DNA from: Pseudoscleropodium purum
Lineage: Eukaryota; Streptophyta; Bryopsida; Hypnales; Brachytheciaceae
Direction of reading: 5' to 3'
NCBI GenBank assembly: GCA_963969395.1
Contig: OZ017800.1
Location: 12,494,479 to 12,558,478 of the forward strand
Length of the DNA stretch: 64,000 nt
Of this stretch, positions 31,849 to 44,490 are shown in pieces. Under the pieces are notes generated by a model. The model saw only the letters and a list, made by a program, of their open reading frames with translations, had not been told where the DNA came from and searched no databases. The translations under genes and the position numbers were made by a program. Every line of letters starts with the position of its first letter. Within the stretch, counting starts at the first letter, position 1.

Positions 31849-34642
31849 TCATTGAATTTTCAAAATTGGTGGAAAAAATCAAGTTATAGGATGTAAATTG
31901 TTTATTACAACATTCCAACCATTGGGATTGGCATTTTTTATTTCATAATTAAATTCTTAATAATTTTGTATTTGAGATCATTCTTTATTACAATCTACTT
32001 ACTATTTTTTTCCTATATCTTGTACAATTCCAAATGATTTGAAAATTTTCAAGCATGTAGACAACTTATCTAGGAAAATGAATAAAAAAAGAACTACTAT
32101 TTTGAACATATTTTTGTAGAAAAGTTAGCTTGTGAAACATAGCTGCCCTGTATTTGCAAGGCCCAAAAAATGATTTCAATGAATTTGATTGCTTATATAT
32201 TGCAATCCACATGGTGGAAATTCCTGAAATTTTCACCACATGTTTTGAAGTCAGCATACTACAAGATCCTATAGTTACATAAGTCAAAAAAGTGTTTTTG
32301 TCAAAAATTTGGTACTTGTACTAAAAATGACAATTTTTAGGCATATTTGGTGAAAAACATAGTCATAGAACTTAGGAGGTTAAATTCTAAGGAAAATATC
32401 AGTCATGAAGCTCCAATAAGGTGGCAAATCCAAGTCCAAAGGTAATTGACAAGTTGAACAAAATCAAAGGTGAAAGCAAATCGAACAAAATTCAAGATAA
32501 GGATGAGGATTGAAACCCCACAATAAGGGGCAACAAGTGGAATTTGAGATGATGGTCTCGGAATTGGGCTATTTGCAGCTGACATTGGGCCATTTTTTTT
32601 TGCTGGATGTGAGAGTCTCAAGGAGATTTGGAGTAAAGAGCCTACAAGTAGGCTAAAGGATTGGGGTTTCATGTGGGATCAAGGATAGTCTTGAGGAAGA
32701 ACATGGGAGGGCAACATTTGAGCAATCTTAGCCCCTAAATTCCCATTGTCCCCTCGAGGAACAAATAAAATTTCGGGCAGGTTTTTGTGATCTCAAATTT
32801 TGGAGAATTTTTTTGAAACTTTTCCATAAGATAGAAAAAATGATTAGCTATGTGGGAATATAATTTTTATTTCAATTGGTGCCTAGGAGAAAAAAATTAT
32901 GCCACGAAAAGCTTGAAACTAAACTTGGTAGGCAGCACAAAAAAATTGCACAAAATCAAAATAAATTCTAATTTTTTTCTTCTGAAATTTTATAGTTTTG
33001 TCTAGATGTGAAGCTTTCATTTGTTCTATTTGGACTAATAATGAGAAAGTTATGGACAATCTTGTTTTTTGGGCAATTTAAGCATCTTCTTGAAAAAATA
33101 ACTTGTAGGATTGGTTCCCGAATGCAATTTTCACAATTTTTCACAAATTTCTTTTTCAAAATGTTGTATTTTCTTGCTATAATAATGTGACCATTAGAAT
33201 TATTGTCTTTCAATCCCATCTTGGAGTTATTAACAATTTTGGGTTTTTTTCAATCTTGAACCTACTTCTACTTAACAATTTTTTAATGAATGAAAATCAA
33301 GTGTTTGTTTTTTTGAATTTTTTTTTACAGGTTTTCAACTCAATTTTTCAACATGAAAAATTAAAAATTAAAAGTCTGTAGTGCTAAGAAAATTCACAAT
33401 TGATAGTCAAAGTCATCTGAAATTGCAGACTAGTGTTCAAAAGAACTTTCTTTTTCAACTTTGAATGCTAATATCTTACAATCTGTATGGTCAAACTTCA
33501 TGAAATTTTGATCACATGAGCTAACTAAAGACAAGTGAAGTACAAGATCCTATGGTTAGATTATATAAAAAAGATTTTGTTTTTGTTTTCATGGGTTAAT
33601 AGAGCAAAAATGGCAGTTTTGAGTGGTCTTTGATAGAAAAATGGCCTTGGGAATTTAGGAGTTAAGATTCAATGCAAAAGAATCGACCATGGAGAAAAAT
33701 TCATCCAAAAAATCATAGTAAGAAGAAAACTCCTTGCATAAAGGACAACATGACATGAATTGGGGCTAGAATTTGAAAAAATAATACAAGATCAAGTAAA
33801 TAATGAAGAAAAAGCGGCGAGTTGCTTGGGAATTGCTTATTGGGCAAATGGGTCATTGTAAGAAACAAGGTTGTTAAAATATGAGCACAAAGCAACAAGC
33901 ATTGAGCGTTGAGCATTAAGCATTTTTAGAAGAACTTGTGAAAAACTTCTAATTTTCACTATAAAATGCCTATGTCCATGGTTTAGAATAAAAATATATA
34001 GTTGTAAAATCTCCATAGAGGATGATTGGAGCTTTGGAGATGAATGAAGTTGGATGATTGTTTTTTGTAGTTGACTATGTTGAATGAAATAAATTTGTTG
34101 TTCATGGCATTAGATGAAAGGAATTTGAATGATTGTTAGATGGAACTAGAAAATCAATTGTTTAGGATAAAGGTCAATTACCAAGTACCTTACATCCAAA
34201 GTTCAAGGTGACTTTAGAGAAACTGGGGACCTATGTCTATAACCTAATATAAAACCATATAAAGAAAGGTACCGTTTCTAATTTATATTTATAATTTCTT
34301 TCAAGCATTACTAAGGCTATAAATTTATTTCTATATTAATACCAACATTTATAAGTTCTAATTCGATGTTTGATTCCATCTAAAAGAAGCATCATATTGC
34401 TAATTCAAAGAAATAGATTCAATCTACAAATATTCTAATAATTGATCTGTCAAAGATTTGAACAAAATTGTCTTTTAGAATGAATGTCCTTTAAAAAGAA
34501 GATGACCTTTACCACCACATTAAGGATCACAAGAATACAAAATAACTCAAGAATATGATTAGGTGTAAGGATGTAGTGGCCTTTTTAGTCTCACTATATG
34601 ACATTATAAAACTCAATAACAACAATAGTGTTTAGAACAAGA
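31849..34642. other. AT-rich 3' region of segment B, second part
   Basis: This is collinear with about 13,452-16,222 of segment A. I see no gene in it. Short frames shared with A and C are inherited by duplication and lack recognisable motifs. Confidence 0.55.
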
Positions 34643-34984
34643 TCAATTTGACCCAATACCACACATAGAAGAAGAATGATTATTGGCTTCACTACTATCA
34701 CTACATGTAACCTCTAGTGTTTCGACATTGACTTCGAGGTCTAAGAACTTCTTGATAGTAACATTGTATGAACGCCATTTGACAACAAAAATAGGTGATG
34801 GAGCCTCTACCATAGTTGTTGCTAAAGTTTGGATGTAACATGACAAATTCTTGGGACCAGAAGAAGGCGATAGTACAAAATCTTGAAGAAGATTGTCTCT
34901 ACAAGGTGCAATCAATGAATAATTAGAAACTTTGAATAAATTTTGAGATGTTGTATAATAAAAAATAAATAAAAACATGCACAA
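34643..34984 (-). CDS. Unrecognised conserved open frame, segment B copy
   Basis: This is the copy of the minus-strand frame at 16,224-16,565, with one amino-acid difference (Arg where A has His) and three silent changes. Both copies are open over 113 codons. The same possible acceptor (ccttgtag) lies about 85 codons from the stop. There is no recognised family. It may be an exon of a small gene carried inside the duplicated unit. Confidence 0.35.
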   Translation of the reverse strand: MCMFLFIFYYTTSQNLFKVSNYSLIAPCRDNLLQDFVLSPSSGPKNLSCYIQTLATTMVEAPSPIFVVKWRSYNVTIKKFLDLEVNVETLEVTCSDSSEANNHSSSMCGIGSN

Positions 34985-36146
34985 AAAAAAAATTACTTAT
35001 AGCAAAGTTTCTTTCAAAATCCTAGAGAAGGCTTCATAGTGTCATTGTCATTAGAATCGTCAACCTTTATATGTAAAGAGTGCTTAGTCCAAACGGTAAT
35101 AGTAGAAGTAGGAGGGGTGTTCAAAAGTTGAAGAAGAGCTTTGAAAATCTCACTATTGCTCTCTAAGGTGACCAAATGACATTCAATGTTGTGGCATGCA
35201 AAGATGGAGGCCCCTATTCATTGAATGCAACATCTTTAGTTGTAGGAAATATATTACACACAATATAATATAAACATGGTTTAAATAATGATAATTATTT
35301 AATGGAAGGTACTTGTAGATGCATAATAATCTAGCACCACATTACCAGGTTTTGAAAATGTCTCAATCAATAGTGGTAAATTGCAAGCATTTGTATTATA
35401 TCTTCAAATTTGTTTGCAAGGTAAACTCTCAGGATGATAAGTATATACATGCACCAAGTTTAAGCTTGGATGAAGTGAAGCTATTTCTTGTAGGTATCAA
35501 TCTATAAGATGTTGTGTATCTGTCTTGTAATAGATAGTGAAACCACTTATGGTTAGAGGTGGATATATGTAGAATGGCTCATTAGAGTAGTCACCACATA
35601 TTTTAAACCCTAATTATTTAAAGCTGGTGTAAATAGTTCATGGCATCCTATAGACCACTGAAATCATTTGTAAAATTGTAAACATTAAAAAAATACGTGT
35701 GGAAAGACTGAATTTCCCAAATAATATTGTAAGATGAAATATTGCAATTCTCCAAATTGAAAGCTCTTCACAATTTAGGGAAGCACTTAACCACAACCAA
35801 ACAACATTTTATAGTACAATTGATTGTTACATATATTTACAAATGAACATTCAAGGTGCTCTTCAATTCAAAGGAGCATTAAACCAACTTCAAAATAATT
35901 AACAAAGTTTTTAGGTCAACCATGCAAATTTTAATAGTTTTTGTAAATTATTATTTTTAGAAAAATAAAAAATAAAAAATCACTCTTTTGTTTAGGACAT
36001 GCTTAGCAATGTGCAATAAAAGTCTTTTTTGGATGAATGATGGATGGATGATGAATGGATGACATGGATAAAGTTCTTTCATACATCAAATCTATGGTTG
36101 TAAAATCAACTTGTTCAAAATGCTAATCCTTCATTAATACCGATTC
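34985..36146. other. Conserved then diverging stretch of segment B, no firm gene
   Basis: This is identical to segment A until about 35,482 apart from its minus-strand frame differences, then diverges normally. It includes the possible second minus-strand exon (about 35,025-35,220) and a short plus-strand frame (35,319-35,507) with one Leu-to-Phe change. Confidence 0.4.
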
Positions 36147-36585
36147 ATGCAACATTTGATTCTATCAAGGGACTCACAAGACTACCAAATTCTCTTGGGC
36201 AATATGGTTAATTTATCTATACTTGAAATTTCTAATTGCATGAGGCGGACAAATCTACCAAATGTCCTTTTTAATACGGTCAATTTAACCAAACTCTTTG
36301 GTTGTATGAGGCTCAAAACTCTACCAAATTCTATTGGCAAGTTAGTCAATTTATTAACATTTCATACTTCTAGTTGCAAGGAGCTCTTAAGTCAACCAAA
36401 TTCTATAGAGAAGTTAGTGAATTTATCCCCACTCAATATTTCTTGGTTTCAAAGGGTTGATAAGTTTACTAAATTTCCTTGGTGATATGGTCAATTTAAC
36501 CAACCTTGATTTCTTGGAATTCAAAGGCTTACAAGTCTATTAGATTCCCTTGTCAAGTTTGACAACCTATTAGAGCTTGACATTT
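36147..36585 (+). pseudogene. LRR relic B2
   Basis: This is the counterpart of 17,729-18,165. About six degraded LRRs are readable, with several amino-acid changes relative to A (for example LTNLP to RTNLP and LSSLPN to LLSQPN), as expected of neutral decay. It frame-shifts at the same place as A. Confidence 0.8.
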
Positions 36586-38314
36586 AATATTATGCCACAT
36601 GTAACTACTTTTGGGCTTTCAAGAAGTTCAAAATTATAGAATTGTTGAAATCCCCCAATGTTTTCCTATATATTTGGAGACCTTTCCATTTTTCATGCTT
36701 TTAAAGATCTCATGGAATCATATAATATAGATGTTTCATATGCTTGAAATTTTGTACTCATAACTATAGTAGGGAGTTGTATTCCTCTATTTAGAATGCA
36801 TAGTGAGGCAGAGGTTACCGGTACCTCTGCCTTACCCAATGAATTTAAAAAAAAAATTTCCACCCCTTAACACCAATCCAAATACCCTAATTTATAATCT
36901 CAAATTCAATTTGGGATATGCAATTGATATGGGATATTGTCATATTTGTCTTTTGTATTTGTATCCACATCCATCTTCTGTATCCATACCATATTTGTAG
37001 CCGTATCCCAAATTAATAGCTTGGATCAATAGTAGGAAAGGAGTCAATTTTTTTAAGTTTTAAGATTTTCCCATTCTTTTTTGTGGGGCAAAGATCTCCA
37101 AGTTGGGTTGCATCATTTTATAGGATGTTTGGATAGTACTTCATATGCTTGGAAATGAAATAAATTAGACATAATACTACTGTATATGCTCTACCATTCT
37201 TTGCAATAGAAGAAATTGATTGTACTTATTAAATTCTACAAGGACATGGAGTTGACTAGTCCAACCATTTTGGAGGCTTGTAGACAATGGTAGTAGAGGA
37301 ATCTTGTGTTTTAAAAAAGTAGATCTTACCTCATTAGAAATGATCACAAGTTGGGGTTTGAAAAGCATTACGTTCATCTTTAATTTAGGTTTTATTGCAT
37401 TCTCTTGCAAAAAGGTGAGCCATTTGTACATTGAAGATTAAACAATTGTGCTTCAATTGCACTACTTTGTTAAATTTGAGGTTTGTTAAATTTGTTAGAC
37501 AACTAGACATTTTCTATTTCAGTGTATATATCTAGACTACCTGTCACAGCACCTCTTGCTGCGTTGGCATAATCGGTGCCAGTGCCAGTAAAATATCTGT
37601 TTCAGCAACTCTGGATTCCCCTGACAAGGGCCTCCCAACCATATGCATTTTACTACATTGGACGTCTTCGACCTACATGGTCGTATAACACAGCCAAGTC
37701 GCATTCTGCGTGTTCGTCAAGCTCTACGTAGCATGCCTTTCCAGCTAGGAGTTCCGACTTTAATACTGGTATCGAATAACCTTTTGCGGCGATGGATGTC
37801 ATGATCACTGTTCTTGCTATTGAGATTTCTAATCTCTGTAGCCTGCAGATTCATGCAAAACCACTGTCAGACTATTCTCATATCGACTTCAGCTGAAAGT
37901 CAGGTGAATTCATCTGAAACTGGAAATTAGGGAGCGAAGCAATTTCAAGGTAACAATACACAGTATCAACATAAACATGAAGGCACAGCACATGCAGGCT
38001 TAAGAAGGAAGATATGGAATCGTTGAAGAGGAGCTAGCCTGAAGGTTGACGACAGCACAGCTCAACACTACTTCTCGCTTGATGACGGCGACCTTCGTCC
38101 GGGGTGTGATTTCAAATTTGAATAATTGCACCAGATGCAGTAATTGGTTTTAACTTCTTATGATTGTCTTATGATGATGGCAAAATTTGGGTTACTATGA
38201 GATTTCTTTTATTGAGCATGATTGAAGAGGAAGCTTAATCCCAGATTTAGAAGGCTTGGTCCTTGGCAAACACTGTGGGTATGGTAACAAAGTCTGTTAT
38301 AGTTCTTGACATAC
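36586..38314. other. End of segment B and unique spacer
   Basis: Similarity to A ends at 37,126. Beyond it lies unique DNA that becomes GC-richer from about 37,540. I see no complete gene. A short piece at about 38,100-38,290 resembles 40,370-40,560. Confidence 0.45.
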
Positions 38315-38590
38315 CTTGTGTTGATTGTGCCAAAATCTTGAGTGCCAGGAGCTGCAAATTGGGCGATATGGGTGTGAATGCAACGGGGTATTGGGACTGG
38401 TATTGAGTCAGTGAAGTGTCACGGAGGTACACCATTCTTCCATAGGAACAACTAAAGTAGCATCCGACCTTAAATGAGCCTTGATATTCTTTGCTTTGCA
38501 TGCACAGATTTCCCACGGAATTTGAGTGGAAATTATATTCTCTTATTCTTTCAGAGATGAAATCACTTGTATTCCATAGGTCTTGATATT
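38315..38590 (-). CDS. Possible exon of an unrecognised minus-strand gene
   Basis: The minus-strand frame is open from about 38,587 to a strong donor (cacaag|gtatgt; exon end at 38,315). It reads FISERIREYNFHSNSVGNL, then CYFSCSYGRMVYLRD, then PVAFTPISPNLQLLALKIL. Codon structure and the donor site look real, but there is no start codon at a sensible place and no partner exon was found. A partial diverged match at about 40,500-40,560 covers only the sequence after the donor. I do not recognise the family. Confidence 0.4.
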
Positions 38591-38819
38591 TTCACGTTTC
38601 TTTGCAAAATTTGGAATTACTTTAAATTTTGGAAGAAAAAATGAAAGAGAATCCATATGAAATACAAAATATACTTTGAAAATTTTGAAAATTTAACCAT
38701 TCTTGGCCATGATTTGTTGAGGCTTCTATGATTTTTGTCTTGCAGCTTGCTTTTGAAGAGTTTACTTTTTTCATCCAAATTCTAAATCCGATTATGTTTG
38801 CGTCTGTTTGAAGTACTTC

Positions 38820-40140
38820 GTGATGCGGTCCTCAAGATAGTACTCCCAAGATTTAATTATACATCAGTCAAAAGTTATTGATGAATTTGAAGGGCCTGTG
38901 TAGAGGGTGCGCTGAGGATGCTCCACGTACCCCTTCCACACACGGTAAGCTCTTAGCTACTACAGTCGCTCTGAAACCTATGACCGTGCGAACCCTCACA
39001 CAGGATCGATAGTGAACAGTTCGTCCATCAGTACTGTTCATCATCTTCCTTGTGCACCACCGTCTCTCTCAGAGAACGCCACCACTTTCGGCAAGTCTAT
39101 GACTCCGGGAAGAATTTATGGGAGTCTAGATTCCAGTCTAAGTGCTCCGTGCGGCTTCATGTCTCCTGCATCCGATCTCCAGACACTCATCCGCAGGCCC
39201 AAAGTTTCCTTGTACTGTCGGGTTGAAGGTGGAAGCGATCCCTGGAGCTCCTGTGTACCGACCAGGGTTTCGAAATGACGATGCCGGGGGTGCTACATTA
39301 AGCCTTGGTTTCGTCTTCCGATCCTGTTTTGAGGGTGGCGGTTGCCTTCGTGCGTGCTCAGAGGAATGGCCTCCGTGGAGTTGTGACCAGGGCCGTGTAA
39401 TCCAGAACGAGGGTTTCACTGTACAGTACAGTGGAGTCCGGCTTCGATTCACATTCAGGTTCGAGGAAGAGCTTGACATGCTTGGTGTGCGTGAGAAGTA
39501 CGGCTTGATTCTTTGTTTGTGATACCATGTCAATTTAGAGGCCATTTTCAGGTCATTTGTTGGTTGGCCGTCTGAGATGTTTCTGTTCAGGGTGCGAGAT
39601 TCTCGACAGATCTTGAGAGAATTGTGTTCTTGTGCATGGTTGTGCAGGTTGAAGAGCGTGTTCATGAGCATGGGTCGGGCAATACAACTACGAGTCTAAT
39701 CTAGTGTGAGAGGTGGCAAGCTAAGTTCTCAATCAGGTGTCCGGCTACGTCAACCTTTACTAAGTGGTGGTCAGCTTTGGAATCCCCAGCCTAAAAGCTC
39801 GTCGCCCCGTCTGGATATGGCTGGCGTCGTCGCGCTCCTGCGCTTCTCGTTGATACGAGGATCGCTCCGCCACTCGCTTGCGTGCTCTTTCAGCGATTTG
39901 ACAGCAATTGGCGAGATGTTCATCTGCTAGACTGTAAATACCATTTGAGGTACTTGCTGCTGCATCATGTACATCTTTTGACTGTCATTAATAGCAACAA
40001 CACAAAGTGTGGTGTGATCATCCAAGTAGAATGATATCAAGTGAGTTTGCTGCATTTGCAAGGTTAAATCGGCTTCAGCATTTCCAGTGGCGAGTCGTGT
40101 CAAATGCATTCTGAAGAAGATGCAACTTTGCACATGAACA
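38820..40140. repeat. Leader module L5 (full length)
   Basis: This is the only full-length leader copy outside segments A and C. It carries all family blocks in order, from 'gtactcccaag' to 'catccaagtagaatgat'. One frame is open for 126 codons (39,142-39,522) and reads GFRNDDAGGATLSLGFVF, then EEWPPWSCDQGRVIQNEGF, then RFEEELDMLG. The open length here makes a coding origin of the leader family plausible. Confidence 0.7.
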
Positions 40141-40559
40141 TTTGCATCGGCTTCAAGAACGGTCTCAAATGTTTGGTCCGTTTGAGCAAGTAAGGTGTGC
40201 TCAAATCACAAGTGCGAGTTGACTGAGGCTCTGTGCATGCCGTCTCTAGATCGTTTTGATACTTGAGCACTTGAGCACTCAGGAGTGCACGCTACTCACG
40301 GGTATTTGAGTTTGCGTGGGTTTTTGAAGCTTTAAGGGTGTGAGAGCTTCCACGGTCTTAAGAGTGCTGGAGTGCGATATTAAATTTGAGTAATTGCGCT
40401 CGGTGCATTGTTTGTAACTTTCACATTATCTTATAGTGAAGGCCAAATTTGGGTTAGTATGGGACTTTTTTTATTGAGCATGATTGGAGAGAAGGCTTGA
40501 TACAAGATTTAGAAGGCTTGGTTCTTGGAAAATGCTACGGGTGTGGTAGCAATGTATAG
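40141..40559. other. Spacer, no gene seen
   Basis: This has moderate GC. A piece at about 40,370-40,560 resembles 38,100-38,290, including 'attgagcatgattg' and 'agatttagaaggcttggt'. No open frame of interest. Confidence 0.45.
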
Positions 40560-42144
40560 CTAAGGGTATAGCTATTCCTGTTTGGACGAGGACACCACTA
40601 TGATCGTCTCAGGAAAGTTGTTGAAAGGGAGAAGGTTGACAATGGTTGGGGTTGCTGACATTGGAAAAGATGACATAAGATTACGTGTGACATGCTTGGT
40701 AATCACTTGGAACAAATTAGACTCCTGATGTAAGCTTCATTCACATGTATTCCACGATGAAGTCGTATCCCTATTCACTTACCATGTGTACCATCTTGCC
40801 TGCATTTGCTTCTGAGCAGGCTGAGGGTGCTACAAGGGTCCTGTTATCCATATGAGCAAGTGCTACCCCAGTACAGCAATGACACTAATTAGGTCATGTG
40901 CGCTTATCTTCCTCACTTGCAGACGTTCACACGTACTCCAGGTATGGCACTTTTCTGACCAAAGATTTACCCAATTTCTCTACTGTTATCAGCAGAAACT
41001 ATGAACAATCTTAACAAAACAGAACCATCGCTCACCCTTGGTCATATTTGTAGAAATGGCGTGTTTCCGAAATTGCACAGCTGAACGGCTGAGAGCTTTG
41101 AAACTGACTAAGATTGATGAAAATCTGACAAAACCAAATTGGATATTTTAACGTAGATAAGTTATAATTTGTCTTTCAAACTGTGCCTGTGAGTTGGACC
41201 TCCTCACCTCGAACACCAGAGATTGGAAGGCCTCTCTCGTTTCATGGCAGTACAATTCCGTATCATCGTCTGCTCAGACTGAAGAGTTCTGTTCAGTCTT
41301 TCGTTGAAAGAATGTTGATGACTCCAGAATTTATGTCATGAATGGACATATACTGATTTTCAATAGAAGCAGATTTGTGTTGCTACTACTTAGCAGGATC
41401 TTTACAACTTCATGTCTAGATTGTCATGTTGGTGAACAAGCACAAGAGACTTTTATGCAATTTCTTTTGAGACCCAATTTATGTTGTTGAACTGGTCGGA
41501 TATGACATATTTTCAGTTAATTTCCAGCTGCATGTTCCAGTACCTTATATGTGTTCACCCCTAAATGGTCCGACATCCATACACTGCATGATGTACAAAG
41601 TGCTTCAGCGGCATGTTTTGTTCAAATAACTTTCCATTTATCCAAAGTAATTCTCGACATTCCTCTGTTACTAATTTCATGAATTTGAGGTAAATGATAT
41701 ATTTTTACAAAGATATAAACCCAAAACTGAAAAATTTCCAAAAGTATGGTGGCGTTAAAGGGATGATTGGGATATGTCTGATCCCGTGGATGGCGTCGGT
41801 AAATGCAGGGGAATTATTCGTCTTCAACCCGAATGCAAGCCAGCACCTTCCTGCTGCCGTGAATGCCGCGTTAGACGCTGACTACTTGAAGGCTACCGGT
41901 GTTCCGGTGATCCAATGCGGTCCCAACCAGTTTTCACCGGATGTTCCTCGCAACTTTTGTGGATCCCAAGTCCATATTCGTGTCCCCAATTCCTTCTCTC
42001 TGAATTCACTTCATAATTGTCTGTTTGGAAGAGCTTCACTCTTCACGAGTACAGCAAGACTGAAGGGAAGGATAAATCAAGATTGACTTGAACGCAAGAT
42101 ACATTTACGGTAACAAAGCTCTTGCCTCCATTGAAATCATGTCA
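40560..42144. repeat. Duplicated spacer module, copy 2
   Basis: This is collinear with about 26,210-27,517 up to 41,877. From there it continues with sequence absent from copy 1, ending where segment C begins. It includes the longest exon-like frame of the module at 41,760-42,086. Confidence 0.7.
41760..42086 (+). CDS. Possible exon of an unrecognised gene next to segment C
   Basis: The open stretch reads WMASVNAGELFVFNPNASQ, then HLPAAVNAALDADYLKATG, then VPVIQCGPNQFSPDVPRNF. It looks like genuine protein, and the first part (to AVNAA) is shared with 27,430-27,515, where it breaks off at a leader module. Splice boundaries are unclear; the frame is open from 41,694, but the first residues look intronic. 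No family recognised. Copy 1 would be a truncated relic. Confidence 0.35.
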   Translation, partial: GMIGICLIPWMASVNAGELFVFNPNASQHLPAAVNAALDADYLKATGVPVIQCGPNQFSPDVPRNFCGSQVHIRVPNSFSLNSLHNCLFGRASLFTSTARLKGRINQD

Positions 42145-42683
42145 TGCCAAAAATCTATAAGTGGATTAGTAATAATTTGTAGGAAGACGAATCCTATAAT
42201 ATCCAAATTGATAACAAACCTCGAAGCCGAGAAGGAGAATCGCAAGCTCTTGTACAGTATATCCAATTTGAAAACAACCTCGGAGCCTTGCCGGATGCTC
42301 TTCCACATCCAATTCTAAATGCATACCTGCAAGTCGCGAAGAAGGAATCACAAGCTTTCGTATCCGTTATTTAATTTTGAAAACAAACCTGCTCGTCGAG
42401 ATATTTTTCACCATGGTAACAGTTCTACTTGCACTCGCACCGATTATGCCAACACAGCAAGAGATAGGTACTCTTGCTAGGTTTAGTTATGGAAGAGATG
42501 TGGATGAGGCAAGGCCTTCTATAAAAAAATTCTTGTAGCTGGCTTTCGAAGAGTTAATTTTTGTCATATACATTTTAAATCCAAATATATTTGTGTCTAT
42601 TTAAAGCACTTCTTGATGCGCTTTCAATGACAGTACTCCCAAGTTCTAATTATTCATGAGTCAAAAGTTGATAATGAATTTGA

Positions 42684-43844
42684 AGGACATGTATAGGGGG
42701 TGCACTAAGGATGCTCTCAGTACTCCTTGCACACGGTAAGATCTTAGCGACTACAGTCGCTCTGACAACCTTGTGACCGTGCGAACCCTCACACAGGATC
42801 GATAGTGCCACTGAGGACAGTTCGTCCAACAGTTTCCTCTCAGGAGTTGGACGCGCTTTGAGTACCCTTCTTCTTCGTTTTGCACCACGTCTCTCTCAGA
42901 GAATGCCACCACTTTGCGCAAGTTTGTAACTCCGGGAGAGCCCAGAAGAGTGAACTCGTGAGTATGGGAGTCTAGATACGAGACTAAGTTCGAACTGCTT
43001 TGTATTTCCTGCATCAGGTCCAGACACTCGTCGCAAGCTCAAAGTTCTCTTTTACGACGGTGTTGAAAGTGGCCGCGATCCCTGCAGCTCCTGTGAAGCG
43101 ACAAGGGTTTCGGAATGACGATGCCAGGGGCGCTACATTAAATCTTGGTTTTGTCTTCCTATCTTGTTTGCTGGGTGTCGGGTTCCTTCGTATTGGCCGT
43201 GGTGACCAGCCAGTAATGGCCTCCGTGGAGTTGTGACGAGGGCAGCCTGATCCAGAACGAGGGTTTCACTGTAGAGTCCTGTGGCGTTGAGCTTCGATCC
43301 ACATTCAGCTCAGAGGAAGAGCTTGATATGCTTGGTATGTGTAACAAGTACGTCTTGATTCTTTGTTTGTGATACCATGTTAATTTAGAGGCCATTTGTC
43401 ATTTGTTGGTTGGCTGTCTAAGATCTTTTTGCTGATTGGGTTTGAGATTGGTGACAGATTCTTAAGAGAATTGTGTTTTTGTGCTTGGTTGTGCAGGTTG
43501 TAGAAGGAAGAGCGTGTTCATGAGCATGGTTTGGGCATTACAACTTCAAGTCTAATCCAATGTGAGAGGTTAGAGTTGGCAAGTTTCCAACCAGGTGTCC
43601 ATTATCGTTGCACTTCACGAAGTCCCCACCCTTGAAGCTCGTCGCCTGGTCTGTTCATGGCGCGCGTCGTCGTCCTCCTGCGCTTTCTTTGACACAAGGA
43701 TCGCTCCACCACTCGCTTGCGTGCTCTCCCAACGATTTGATTGTAAATTCCATGTAAGGTATGTTGCGTCCTGTGCATCTTTGACAGTCATTAATATCAA
43801 CAACATAAAGTGTGGAGTAATCATCCAGGTAGAATGATGTCAAG
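42684..43844. repeat. Leader module L6 upstream of HNL-C
   Basis: This is the copy of L1 (540-1,700) at an offset of 42,144, identical over long stretches. One small difference is near 43,370 (tttgtttgtgata against tttgttagtgata). Confidence 0.65.
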
Positions 43845-43918
43845 TGAGTCCTGCAAGGTTGCAAGTTTAAGTTGTCTTCAACATTCCTAGTGACAAATCA
43901 TGTCAAATGCATTCTTTA

Positions 43919-44490
43919 TAAACACTCATCCAAAGGGTTGAAAGTTCTTTTTTACAATGGTGTTGAAGGAGGCAATGATCTTGAAGCTCTTGCGTATCAA
44001 CAAGGGTTTGGGAATGATGAAGCCGGAGGTCGTACATTAAGCTTTGGTTTTGGTCTACTAATATTGTCTGTTGGATGGCAGTTGCCTTGGTGCCTGTTAT
44101 GATGTTCAATGAGAGCTATGGACTCCTTGGAGTTGTGACAAGGGTGGTCTAATTGAAAGCAAGGGTTTGAGTACACAATATAGTGGATTTGAGCTTGGAT
44201 CCACATTGAGCTAAGAAGAGGAGCTTAACATACTCGGTAATTCTTTGTTTCTTCTACCATGTTAATTTAGGGGCCATTTATAGGTAGGTTATCCATTTGA
44301 GATCTTTTTGCTAAGTGTGTAAGATTTGTGACAGATTTTGAGAGAATTGTGTTTTTGTGCTTGGTTGTGCAAGTTGTAAAGCGTGTTAATGAACATGGGT
44401 GGGGCATTACAACTTTGAGTCTAATCTAATGTGTGAGCTTAGAATTGGCAAGTTTTGAACTAGGTGTCCAACTATGTCCAACTTCACTAA
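43919..44490. repeat. Leader module L7, copy of L2 upstream of HNL-C
   Basis: This matches 1,775-2,350 with scattered substitutions, so the two-copy arrangement of leader modules existed before the A/C duplication. Confidence 0.6.

Larger units (their letters stand above)
28320..37126. repeat. Segmental duplication, segment B (3' part only)
   Basis: From about 28,326 the sequence follows segment A from about 10,232 at an offset of 18,094. The offset rises to about 18,395 after a transposon insertion at 31,548 and is about 18,418 near the end. The whole hydrolase, NB-ARC and main LRR region is missing. The left edge is fused to a leader module instead. Confidence 0.9.

Noticed and set aside
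31505..31889. Several overlapping open frames on both strands rich in Pro/Arg or Gly/Arg
   Set aside because: They lie in the GC-rich hAT-like element and arise from base composition. They are absent from segments A and C.
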